From: Nothopassalora personata
Lineage: Eukaryota; Ascomycota; Dothideomycetes; Mycosphaerellales; Mycosphaerellaceae
Assembly: GCA_033816765.1 (NCBI GenBank)
Contig: CM066292.1
Span: 3,658,001 to 3,722,000 of the forward strand
DNA length: 64,000 nt
Direction of reading: 5' to 3'
The position numbers and the translations under genes were made by a program. This document shows positions 54,275-64,000 of the stretch, in pieces (within the stretch, counting starts at the first letter, position 1; every line of letters begins with the position of its first letter). The notes beneath the pieces are model-generated. The model was not told where the DNA came from, ran no database searches, and worked only from the letters and a program-made list of their open reading frames with translations.

Positions 54275-54963
54275 CTAGAGTTAACTAGCGCGCTGAGCTG
54301 AAAGTGGGGACTCCACTCTGGGTCCAGGTCTTCGTACCGGCAGTTCTATGCGACATGAGCTCTCCTCCTTTAGTTCAGCATAAGGAGTCATGCCAGCAGC
54401 TGAATGCGCTCACCAAAAGGATGGCGACTTCGTAGAATGTTCATTCCATTTGTCCAAAGTGGTACCGGCCGTCTATCTACATCAAGTCGTGAATGGTCCG
54501 CTCAGCCGTGCCCAGAGGCAAAGACCTAACCACGCCCAAGCCCTGTATTATATATGCCACCCACGAGAGTCGTCCCAGTCATCCAAAGGTACCGTAATCT
54601 TATGCGACGAGAAAGAAAAGAAATTGACCAGAATCAACGGAAGAAGCTCGCCTCAAAGCGAAAGTGCAATGCTCATCGTCAGCATCAACGCTCAGAGAAT
54701 AAAATGCCGCTTTCCCGGTAGTCGAAGATGGAATTTGTCGTGACCCCGGTTTGCTGGGTGGTTTAGGGATATGCGCTCCTTTGATCTTACTCGCTAAACG
54801 CTCCAAAGACGTGTCGTACAAAGAAGACTAGCTCGCTCAGCGCTCAAGAAGTCGAGAAGACTGCCGTCGAAAGGACATGAAAAATGTGAATTGAAGTCGT
54901 CGTAGTCCAACGAACGTCCTAGGGCCGGAGCGACGCAGTGCGCTCTGTGCCCAATAGCTGGTG
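54275..54963. other. intergenic, no supported gene
   Basis: This is the 3' side of the kinase gene. A plus frame of 117 codons (54390-54743) is not recognisable. Confidence 0.5.
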
Positions 54964-56601
54964 TCATAGGCCCTGTTCGCCGGCTTTGCATAGTTTTATG
55001 CCCTTGCCCCATTCTGAGTTGAGGACTTGGTGGGCACTTATCCGGCGGCTCGGATTGGGGTCGAGGATGCTGTAGATCACATTGCGGCAGCGTGCCTTTC
55101 AAAGAGTCAGTATGCGTTTGGCTATCACTTGCAGACACGTACTTACCCTGTGCAAGGTCTCGATCGGAGCATAGCCTTCTTCGCTCTTGCGTCCGCGAAT
55201 GTAGTTGTCATAGAATTCGTCCTCATCCTTCTTTGCCACACGCCACAAATGCCGCCCAGTTCGCATAGCCATGTAAATCACACCGCAAGCCCAGACGTCG
55301 ACGGCGCGAGGATCGAACTCCTTGTCGATGTACTCTTCCGGAGCAATGTAAGGCGCACTTCCGCACAGTCCAGCAGTCATGTGAGGTTCTGTTTCCCACG
55401 CCATCCTGAAGCACTCGCCATTGCCGAAATCAGTAATCTTCAAAGCTCCATGAGTGGTCAGGAGAAGGTTCTCCGGCTTCAGGTCACGATGTGCGACACC
55501 CATCTCGTGGATGTACTCGACACCGCGCATGAGCTGTGCGAAGTAGCAGTCTGCCTCGGCAAATTCTAGCTTGCCGTTCGCCAACACGAGCGAGTACAGG
55601 TCGCCACCAGCGCAGAACTCCATAACCTCACAGTAGTCACCCTTCGCATCTTCCAGCAAGTCCAGGGTATGGATCACGTTCGGATGCCGTAATGAGGACG
55701 AAATGCAGAACTCTGAGTTGAGACGTTTGCTGTACTTCTTGGCGTCTTCTTGCGGTCTTCGTCGGAACTCCTTGACAGCATAAAGCTGTTCGTGTTTCGA
55801 GTCGTTTGGATCCGTCTTGTGTGCAATGCGGACGATACCGAAAGCGCCGCGTCCCACCACCTCACTGCACTTGCCGTACTTCTGCACCAGAGTCGCAGTA
55901 GCATTCGGTCCATTCTTCTTCTCGGTAGCCATCTTTTCCTTTTCACTCTTCAATGTCTCGACCCAATTCGACACAAGCGATAGTGGCTGGTCTTCGTTGT
56001 GCTCCTTCCGCTTTCCCATGAGGTCCTTGAACATGTCTGAAAGCTTGTCTTGACGCTTTGCGCCTTTGAGCAGGTGAAAGTGCTCGCCATTCTCCTCGAC
56101 CCAGAAACGCTTGTTGTGCGCGGCCGCGTCGCTTTTCTCCTTCTTAGAGTCGGATCCGCTTCGCGTGACGGCGCCCATCTTGTCGTTCTTCGACCCTTGT
56201 CGTGACGGCTTTTCAGGACGTGGCTTGGAAGACACAGACGTGCCGTCGTCGTCTTCTACCGCACTCTCGGGCACCTTGTCGGCGACGTCCTGCTTGAGGG
56301 TGTCTCTGCTGGCTGCGTTGGCGTCCTTTTGCGAGAACATGCGACTCAGGCGCGAGGTGAAGGTGGACTTCTTCTGCGGGCCAGCGGGACGCTCAGACTT
56401 GTCACCGTTGACGAGTGTTGTCGCTGTGGATGCCGGCGTGTCGTGTGGTGGACCGGATGACGGAGGCAGCACTAGGTCGCCCTGCTTTGACGACGTGAAG
56501 GAGGCGCTTGAAGTACTGGCGGTCGGCGCCGGCGATATCTGCGGTCGCGTCGTATGTTCGCTGACGCTCTGCGGCGGCGACGCAGCCGCAGCGACCGCCA
56601 T
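54964..56601 (-). CDS. HAL4: HAL4/SAT4-type serine/threonine kinase
   Basis: Kinase of the yeast Hal4/Hal5 group that regulates potassium and nutrient transporters. Exons are 55147-56601 and 54964-55095, with a 51-nt intron (GTAAGT...AAAG); the protein is 528 aa. I start at MAVAAAASPPQSVSEHTTRP; the frame stays open 106 codons further upstream through a (CTG)n tract. After a Ser/Pro-rich region comes the group signature KRFWVEENGEHFHLLKGAKR. The kinase domain has GRGAFGIV (P-loop), YAVKEFRRRP (Lys), RHPNVIHTLDLLEDAKGDY, HRDLKPENLLLT, TDFGNGECFRM (DFG) and SAPYIAPEEY (APE). Exon 2 supplies ARCRNVIYSILDPNPSRRIS then HQVLNSEWGKGIK, the usual C-terminus. All catalytic residues are present. Confidence 0.92.
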
Positions 56602-58408
56602 CTCAGCGGGCGTAGGTATATTTCTGTTGTGTTGCTTGGCTCCGGAGGTGGTGCAGGAATACGTCAGTGCAGGGATGTTGATTTGTGGTGCAAGGAGCAC
56701 AGCCAACTTGGATCCGTCAGACGGTGGGCAGTCACCCGTCACGGGAGCGGCGACGACGGCAGCAGACGTGGATCTACCGCACAGCTCTCGCTCGGCTTCG
56801 TACGGCGATTCAGTTCCTGCTGCTGCTGCTGCTGCTGCTGCTGTTCCTGCGAACGTACGTGAACGAACGAGTCCGCGGATATGAGGTACTGTGGTGCTGG
56901 AAGCTTTGCAAAGCCACACGCGCTGACCCGCCTTGGGTTTCGGAGATGACGCTTGGCAAGAAGCAAGTCTCGTTTGGTGCGCGAAGTAGAATCGAGAAGG
57001 TGCTCTTGTACACGTATGGCGAGAGGGAGTTTGTCAGCCGAGGGCAAAGAATCACAAGCAAGCTCGAGCAGCGCAGAGGTGCTCAGGTGGACTGCTGCCC
57101 GGCGGCTAGCTATGGCAGATGCATGGTTGTAGGGTAGGCGACTCGAGAGCGTGAACGCGGCGGTAGTGGGATGGCCCGACGGTGGGATGTACAGTGTACA
57201 AGCAGCACACTGCACCGGCGAGAAGGATGCTAGGCCAGACGACAGGTGTGTGTGTGTGTGCAGAAGATTGAGATCAAAGGTCCGCTGTTGGTCTCCGGAA
57301 CTCTCCTGTGCAGGACATCACTCGACTTCAGCGCACATGCTAACGAGCAGACGCACGCACGTGCGAGTTGCGGTGCTTCCGCTTGGGAAATTATGCTTGA
57401 ACGCTCGCACGGCGATTCATTGGACACGCGACAGCTTGTCCACCTTACCCTGTATCTCTGCTGACCGCATCCTATCGACAGCTAAAAGGTGACAGCCTTG
57501 ACCGTGAAATGGGTACTGCGTAGCCGAGCTACCAAGCTGCCTTTGCTTGCCGAGAACAGATCACCCTCTTCGCGGACAAGACTCGGTGCCCGACTCCCAA
57601 CCTCGAACGCCGGCTCCGCGAAGCAGGGCTATTCCATACATCTCGGCGTTCCCATACGTGTCATCAAACACCTGAAATTTCGCAGCCCCGACTCGGCGTT
57701 AGGGGCGTTGTATGAGATCAGCTTCAGCTTTCACAGCGCTTACACACTACAGTCAATCGGAAAACGCGGTAGTGAGCAGTGGACTCCGTAGCTAGTGATG
57801 CAACGCTCTCCTGCCTCCGCAGTTCCATGCGGGCATCAATCAATCGTCAGCATTTGTAGTGCCGCAGAAAATAAATCGCGCATAGAGATTCAGAGCATGA
57901 CCAGCTTGCCAGATCTTCACCGGGGAAAGCGATCCACGCTGCCAAGACTGCCCCAAATGCTTGTTAGAGCTGCTGTGCTGCTGTTGCCGGCATGTTTGTG
58001 AGGTAGCTCTGTGGCCAAGCTCCTCCATCTTCCACGCTCCGCGTCGTTTCGATCGCGGCGCGCGGGTTGTTTTGGTGCTGTAATAACGTAACAATTGCGG
58101 GACAACTGAGAGTAATTATGCTACTTTCTGCCATGTCCTTAGCCCATCATCGGCCGAAGGATATCGAGGGAGCATTCGAGTGGTTGTCATGAGTTGAGAT
58201 TCTGCGTTCTCGATCAAGCATACATAGGAAATGGCATAGCAGTGCACTCTGCTTGGTGCTCTACTGCCTACGCCCTCGAACCGGCGGCCTTCATCGTCTC
58301 CTGCTCAACGCCTAGCTTGAACTCCACTGCCAGGCCCAATGGGTATTGTACAGCAACTGGACAGGTATACGCAATCACATCATCAACACGCCCTCAGACT
58401 AGGGCTGC
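56602..58408. other. 1.8-kb region upstream of HAL4, no other gene seen
   Basis: This contains the HAL4 upstream open extension (to 56919), a CTG tract and a (GT)n run at about 57246-57258. Plus frames around 57489-57791 are not recognisable. It is a long promoter or may hold an undetected small gene. Confidence 0.45.
56817..56843. repeat. (CTG)9 trinucleotide tract
   Basis: Nine perfect CTG units lie upstream of the chosen HAL4 start. In the open upstream frame they would encode an Ala run; if untranslated they lie in the leader. Confidence 0.92.
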
Positions 58409-59035
58409 TTAGGCTTCTGGACCTACGGCTGCTTGAGAGGCTTCGCTCGTTTCGTCTTGTTGGTTCTTTGGTCGGGCGAGGGTCTCGAAGCTGCCTGTTG
58501 CCATGCGTCAGTTATCCGATGCAGACCAGCTTGTATCAAAGGGACCTACGCTGAAGGAGGTTCAATGCAGTGCGCTTCTGACCATCATCCACTTCGTATG
58601 TGTCCATGCGAGCATCTGCGTCTACGTAGATCTGCGTTCTGTGACGGTGGTCAGCTTACTACGACTACCAATTGTTATATCCATCATCCAAGTACTGCAC
58701 ACGCGGTCTCCAGCATCTGGACCAGGTGTAGATCATCGCCACAGGCACATGATCTGTAGCACGTACCCCTTTGGCAGACTGCAGAGCAGATCCCTCTGGG
58801 GTCCCTCCTGAAAGCTCGCAACTTTGAACCAGCTCGTCGCCCTATTGCCCTCCGCATCTCTTGGTCCCTGCTGCACACCGAGCGCATATCTCACGATCTC
58901 CTTGCCGTTCGAAGTCGCAAACACCTCTGGGGTTTCAGCCAGACGGCCGATAAGCTGCATTCTGGCGAGTGGACGGGCCGTGGTCGTGGAGAAGGCGCGC
59001 GCTGCGCGCGGCATCTGAAATCGGACGGACTGCAT
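58409..59035 (-). CDS. RIM1: mitochondrial single-stranded DNA-binding protein
   Basis: OB-fold protein that coats single-stranded mtDNA during replication. Exons are 58767-59035, 58550-58638 and 58409-58494, with GT-AG introns of 128 and 55 nt; the protein is 147 aa. The N-terminus MQSVRFQMPRAARAFSTTTA is a basic mitochondrial presequence. The OB fold shows MQLIGRLAETPEVFATSNGK, EIVRYALGVQ and TSWFKVASF. After the first splice, LPKGTQIYVDADARMDTYEV and DGQKRTALNLLQR appear. The last exon gives SFETLARPKNQQDETSEASQ and an acidic tail. The splices restore the SSB pattern exactly. Confidence 0.92.
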
Positions 59036-60736
59036 TGTGGCGAGTATGCCGGTTTGGACGGCGATGGATAATGAAGTGGTTGAGAATTTGGGGTGTATGC
59101 GACCGGTTTGCAGAGCTGAAGATGGTGTGTTTCAGAAACGCGACTTCCGGACGCGACTGAAGGTGAAGCTTAAATTTGGGCCAAGGCCACAATCACGGAC
59201 CATGTATTGTGAGGCGTGGCACTTCGCATGCTATTCGAAACGACAGAAAGCGGGATATTGTACTCAGGACCCGAGCATTCACCTCGCATCTTCTGTCTCC
59301 TGTTATTCGCGTTGTGCTGTCCCGAGAGCCAGGTCAGAGGACCCTGAGGTCCATCAGAGGCCATTGGGTATTCCTCCTGGCCGGCGTCGATGGATATGTG
59401 CTCATTCGCTCTCAGATGCGGGAATACATATTACCACTGTCTGTCCCATTCGTTCTGAAAAGTCACTTCACGACCTGCTGGACGACACCCGAGGATATAG
59501 GCTGGCCTCTTGCTTGCGGGCACTGATGGTACATAGGAAGGACTACATTTCATCCGCTGGCAGGCGAAATGTCTAGGGCATGAGGAGACGAACATGATCT
59601 GACATACAGTGCCCTCAGAAACTGGTGGACGAGCAGATATGTTGCAGCGGAGGCAACTGCGGCCGCCAAAGTCATGCGAGCAGACAGCCCTACCTAAGAA
59701 AGACAAACATAACCTCGTACTCGAACTCGAACTCGAACTGGTCCAGCATCATCCTCACGATGTGCTCAACGCTTCCACGGGATGAGTCAGTGACTGGAAG
59801 GACAGCCGTCGAGCGCTCATCGCAGCGCTGCTGCACGCATGAATTTCTATGGAAGCTGATCGCTCCAGCAGAGCAGTCATCAAGGGCTGGCTTACTGCCT
59901 CCCACGAGGAAGATGCTGACCTCACCTTCTATGACTACATTGAGACTGCATCTTAGCCCCTGTTGCACCATTCGCAAGTGCGGAATCAAGACGACGGTCG
60001 GCGATGGATGAAGCGGAGAGAGTGACCGCAGCCTGTTTTTGCCGTGTGGAAGGAAGGCGAGACGGGACCGACTATCAATAGAAGTTTTCTCGCAGCCTGG
60101 CTGAAGACCTCACTTTAAGGTCACGCCTTGTGCGCAAAATGCATGAGGTTCAGGATTCGCCGTCTCGTTCTCCGTCGCGCCTGAGAATGCGAATCCGCTC
60201 GCGCGCAGCCAGCAGATGATGCAAGCAATGCCAGCAGGTCGAGTAAGCTTCTGATGCCCTTTCTGGTGTTTGTTGACAATGGATACATCGAGCGGCATAG
60301 CTCACAAAGATGACAAGGACCTACCACAAACGGCCTCGCTTACTGGCACGCAGGATACAACGGCGGTCCATGACGAGACTTTGACAAGCTCAGAGCAGTA
60401 CGAGATTGAGCAGAGCATCCCGTCTACTCGATAAGTTCGGTGGACACGATGGACACACGAGAGCGAGAGTAGTCTTTATGCCATCATCTTGCATGCTCGA
60501 TGAACGGTCTTTACGGACTTCGGATATTGACCCTGTCGTGCATCTTATAATATGCAGGTCCTACGTTGTTGTCTTAAGCTCGTTAGCAGACCTGAAAGCA
60601 GCTTATCGTCTTTAAGCTTAAGCCTGAAGATGTATTGCCTTTGTAGGTACTGTATCGTACTACAATCGAACCAGCGATAACCGTCGAATAAAGCTACGTG
60701 TGAAACCGCTCCTCATTAGGGGACTTTTTAAGAACA
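59036..60736. other. 1.7-kb region without a supported gene
   Basis: Starts with the SSB upstream region. A minus frame (59690-59989) reads GEVSIFLVGGSKPALDDCSA and LPVTDSSRGSVEHIVRMMLD, faintly BTB-like, but I do not trust it. A (CTCGAA)n-like run lies at about 59718-59740. Nothing else was seen. Confidence 0.4.
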
Positions 60737-60887
60737 TTGTTACAATATTGTCACAATCGCATCAATTGTCACAATATTGTCACAGATTGTTACGGACTTG
60801 TCACAGACTTGTCACAATCGCAATCATCTGTCGCAAAGTTGTTACAAATTTGTTACAATCGCATTAATTGTCACAATATTGTCACAA
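60737..60887. repeat. phased array of TTGTYACAA motifs
   Basis: About twelve TTGTCACAA/TTGTTACAA-type nonamers start at 60737, 60748, 60766, 60777, 60787, 60798, 60809, 60828 (degenerate), 60839, 60850, 60868 and 60879. Spacing is 10-11 bp, with three steps of 18-19 bp. A 32-bp direct repeat (60753-60784 and 60855-60886) differs by one C/T change. A further lone TTGTCACAA lies at 61127-61135. No open frame is involved. It is either a protein-binding array or the subterminal region of a transposon; I found no clear terminal repeats or target duplication. Confidence 0.75.
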
Positions 60888-61584
60888 CCTAAGGGATATA
60901 GGCACTAGCATCACTTCAGCTAAGAGGCTGCCTCATGACGCCAAGGCTCGTAACTGTTAGGAATGCGCACTCGGCGACCTGGTTAGCGTCGGCTAATCCT
61001 GTATCCTCCCGGTCCTTCAACATCGGCCCTAATGGGCTATTGCGATGCAAGGTGAAGAGTTACTCTCCTTCTTACAGTCGCATCTCTTTCCTTGAAGTTT
61101 GGTGGCACCTTGTACAGTACCTTAGTTTGTCACAATAGCTTTCCCTCATAGTGCTTCAGCTTATCGGCCTAGTAGCGGGCGTGACCTTTCGGGCACCGTC
61201 TGTGTTTCGCCTAGGCTTGCAGCCCGTGGGAACCTATCTACATCTAGGGAAATGTCCCTAACAGAAGAACAATGGTCATATAGCGTAGCCTCCGATGTCC
61301 ACGGCGCCATCGTCAACACAACAGGCAATGAACTATGAAGCAGCGACCCAGCACAAGTCCTCTCAGCGCCTGTTGCCACCTACGGCGGAAATGGCGCATC
61401 GGCATACCACGGATCTGCCTCGATATTGTTGGTATATGGATTGTGACTAAGTCTATCGCAGTCGCAGACTAATTGCGGTTGTGAGCTTAGGAATTTGAAC
61501 GCATCGAGGCTGCTAGACTTCGTCAACAGCGGGCTTATGCCTTAAGAGAAGCCATAGGGTGACGGAACTTGCAAAGATACAAAC
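60888..61584. other. no supported gene
   Basis: Contains the lone TTGTCACAA at 61127. A small plus frame (60935-61138) is not recognisable. The stretch 61400-61425 resembles the GYGGNGASA repeat coding of the AA11 gene by chance or distant relation. Confidence 0.4.
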
Positions 61585-63160
61585 GTGTACGATGACACGC
61601 CAAACACCGGCATGACCATGCATTACGACTTCACAATCAGTGAGATGCTGATAGCACCAGACTGCGAGGAGAGGAGTGCCGTGGTCATCAATGGCCTGTC
61701 CCCTGGTCCGACGAGCGAAGTAAATTGTGGAGGTGAGTACCAGCCAAGGCCAAGGCCTCCTATTCCACAGAGATGATCGGTCGCTGACACAAGGCAGACT
61801 GGATGGAAGTCGTCGTCCTTAACCAGCTCAGCAAAGGCACAGCAGTGCATTGGCATGGTCTTCTCCAGAGAGACACGCCCTGGATGGATGGATTTCTGGA
61901 GTCAATGAAGGCCCATTGCTCCAGGATCGAGCTTTCCCTGTCGCGTCCGAGCAGATATCTATGGCAGCACCTGGTACCACAGTCACTACTCAGTACAGTA
62001 CGCAGGAGGTGCTTTTGGCCCGTTCATCATCTATCCGAATAGGATGAGGATTCGGGCCCTGTTCAGATCCATGTTTGGTTTCACAAAGACTAGTCCTCTC
62101 TCGCCGAGCAAGTAATGGCGTCAGAGAGCGAGAAATTTCCACCTTCATCTTCGAACAACGTCCTCATCAACGGCAAAATGAACTACCCATGCGCCAAGGC
62201 CACTTGGTCACAAGTGTACTCCAAACGCCGCTGTGTCGAAGTTCGACTTCTAGCCTGGAAAGCCCTAGCGCCTGCGAGTCAGCAATTCTGGAGGCGATGG
62301 CATGATGGAGTTCAGTATCGATGGCCACAAAATGGCAGTCATCGAGAATGACTTCGTGCCGATCGTGTCCTATGTACGGACCCCCGCGTTGGCCAGCGGA
62401 CCGGTCCGATGTCCTGGTCAAAGCTCCTGGAAAACCCATCTGGATGCGCGCAGACCTAGGTCCCAGCTTCTCTCAAGGTGGTTGCTCCATTTACAATGGT
62501 GTATCGTCATTGGGTGTTGCTGCGATCTACAGCGAGCAAGCAAACACAGCAGCCGCTCCGACCACCGACTCAACGATCCCAGCATCCGCATCAACTACCT
62601 TTCAGAACGACGATCTGAGCTTGACTGTTCCCTATCACAGCTTGATTTCTCCATCCAATCATTTTCCAAAGTAACGGCACTAACAAGTTTTCTACATGAA
62701 AAACTCCACCTTCCGTGCCGACTACAACGATCCTGTCCTCCTCGACGCAAAGCTCGGCCACAAGGACTATCCCGACTCATACAATGTCTACGACTTCGGC
62801 CAGAGCAAGAGCGTTCGCATGATCGTATACAATCACGCCCTGACAGGTGCCCGTCCCATGCATATGCACGGCCATAACATGTACATCCTCGCCGAGAGCT
62901 TCGAAACCTGGCACGGCACGGTCGTCAATCTTAACAACCCACAACGCCGAGACGTCCAGCTTCTCCCGAGCTCGAAATCGCCAAACAACCCATCCTATAT
63001 CGTCGTGCAGTTCGATGCTGATGAACCCGGCGTCTAGCCATTCCACTGCATATTGCATGGCACGTGTCGGGCGGTCTATACCTTAACATCTTCGAGAGGC
63101 CGGAAAATGTTCAGAACGATATAGACATCCCTAGTGTGACGGCGCAAACTTGTCGAGATT
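61585..63160 (+). pseudogene. laccase-type multicopper oxidase relic
   Basis: Plus-strand pieces match the ascomycete laccase order. An N-terminal piece, HYDFTISEMLIAPDCEERSA, continues INGLSPGPT. A GT-AG intron (about 61733-61798) joins to DWMEVVVLNQLSKGTAVHWH, copper motif 1 (HWHG). Motif 2, HSHYSVQYAGGAFGPFIIYP (about 61985-62040), lies in another frame. The middle domain has ADLGPSFSQGGCSIYNGVSS and AAIYSEQANTAAAPT. Motif 3 is RPMHMHGHNMYIL (first His replaced by Arg). Motif 4 is split: GV, then a TAG where Trp is expected, PFHC, a missing base, then HIAWHVSGGLYLNIFERPEN. Several other stops and shifts occur. Too many lesions to be explained by introns; it is a decayed gene. Confidence 0.75.
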
Positions 63161-64000
63161 GGTCTCATGGTCTGGGACCAATGTCGTCAACGAGATCGAT
63201 TCTGGACTGCTATGAGCGACTTGACTACGACGCAGCTGGATGACAGGGCTGAATGACAGCAACTTCCAAGGAACGATAATGATTGAACGATGTTGACATC
63301 TCTCGTATTACATAGTCTCTCGGCCGAAATATATCCTTGCTGCTGCACCCCTACCGGAAGTAGTTGCCGACGAAGGTCTTTCGGCTTGATCAGGTAACTG
63401 AGATGCCGCTTGGGTGCTACAGTGTGTCACCTGCATACAGGAAACCCGGTCAACGTCGACGTGACTTTGTCCACCAAGTATCGACACATCTGCGACTTCC
63501 TACTGGCTAGACTGCGAAGAAAGCCACGACGGGGTTCCCTGTATGCAGTTGACACGCTGTAGAACTCGTGATCTGCTGCCGGAACAATGACTTCTACCTT
63601 GGCGTGGAGGATGCCGAGAACAATTATCAGCAGCGGATCACGATGGTCGCCAGGTGCGTCTGTGCCGTGTAGTTGCGTGGGAGCGTGGGATCATCAATGC
63701 GGCAGAGCTCCATGAGAACTGCGAGGCGTTATGAGGAACTGGAAAGTCTCCGACCGTCGAACTGAAGGGCAATAATAACAATCGTGTTGGAAGTATATGC
63801 TTCCACGAGAGATGGAAAATAGAATGTACAGAATGAGACAATGTACTCATGACTTTTGAAAGCGCACACATGGCCTATTTGCTCCTTCGAGCCTCTGTCA
63901 AATCTCCTTTCGAGAAGGTCGAACAGGTGTCTCGTGCACCTGGGCCTCTTATCTAGCTATATGGTTGTTCGACGCACGCCACTGAGTCAACAGGATTGAG
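63161..64000. other. no supported gene
   Basis: This is the 3' flank of the laccase relic to the right edge. Only short frames (for example 63638-63871, minus) occur, with no recognisable product. Confidence 0.45.

Noticed and set aside
56602..56919. 106-codon upstream extension of the HAL4 frame with an Ala run
   Set aside because: It lacks conserved sequence and passes through a CTG microsatellite; the ATG at 56601 fits relatives. It cannot be excluded without transcript data.
59690..59989. Possible BTB/POZ-like fragment on the minus strand
   Set aside because: Only a vague strand-helix resemblance, with no clear His/Asp core or intact frame; too weak to report.
60650..61140. Complete transposon bounded by TTGTCACAA motifs
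   Set aside because: I looked for inverted terminal repeats and target duplications around the array and the lone motif at 61127 and found none.
1..64000. Secondary-metabolite cluster (regulator, ABC exporter, oxidoreductases)
   Set aside because: No polyketide, peptide or terpene backbone gene is present and the candidate genes are scattered among housekeeping genes.
1..64000. CRISPR array, tRNA or rRNA genes
   Set aside because: No regularly spaced direct repeats with unique spacers, and no cloverleaf or rRNA sequence recognised by eye; a tRNAscan or covariance search would be decisive for tRNAs.

Overview
The window is nuclear DNA of a filamentous ascomycete. The evidence is short GT-AG introns (mostly about 50 to 110 nt), one likely GC-AG intron, and fungal-only families: a Zn2Cys6 regulator with the fungal middle homology region, an AA11 chitin monooxygenase, a HAL4-type kinase and HET-domain remains. 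The gene complement and the small introns suit Dothideomycetes (Capnodiales/Mycosphaerellales-like), but that placement is inference. All gene models were read by hand from the sequence, with splice sites chosen to keep frame and conserved motifs.

Intact core genes: RTS1-type PP2A B56 subunit (1-996, minus, cut by the window edge) head to head with TFC1/tau95 (1798-3713); AA11 LPMO (4566-5759); coiled-coil/ankyrin protein (6443-8191, minus); a small membrane protein (12530-13072, minus) head to head with the SF3B4/Hsh49 splicing factor (13413-14561); ribosomal protein eL28 (16527-17161); succinyl-CoA ligase alpha (21321-22588); an F-box protein (22995-23681); exocyst SEC8 (25331-28508, minus) head to head with Paf1-complex CTR9 (28975-32604); a Zn2Cys6 regulator (33994-36227, minus) head to head with a MOSC/mARC-like protein (36652-37820); a secreted four-module Cys-rich protein (40884-42758, minus); a full-length ABCB-type ABC exporter (44413-48459); an LRAT/NlpC-like papain-fold protein (48874-49977); a HAL4-type kinase (54964-56601, minus); and mitochondrial SSB (58409-59035, minus).

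Between these lie accessory stretches full of broken genes: a decayed multi-SANT/Myb gene (9034-10016), a caspase-like relic (11218-11700), a GT25 glycosyltransferase frameshifted inside its conserved motif and truncated (14955-15755), a Cys-rich secreted-protein relic (50989-51806), a HET-domain relic (52664-53521), an NTF2/SnoaL-like relic (53722-54274) and a laccase-type multicopper oxidase relic (61585-63160). Several of the stops are C-to-T or G-to-A changes, as expected from RIP-type mutation, but the frameshifts are not.

The repeat content is notable. A 551-bp non-autonomous hAT element (18298-18848) has CAGTG-type terminal inverted repeats and a perfect 8-bp target-site duplication. 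An array of about twelve TTGTYACAA motifs (60737-60887) is spaced at 10-11 or 18-19 bp. An AT-rich block (39809-40113) carries interstitial CCCTAA telomere-type repeats in an imperfect duplication. There is no secondary-metabolite backbone gene, CRISPR array, rRNA or tRNA that I could support. I found no intact new multi-gene system; the most unusual material is the relic genes and the repeat architectures.
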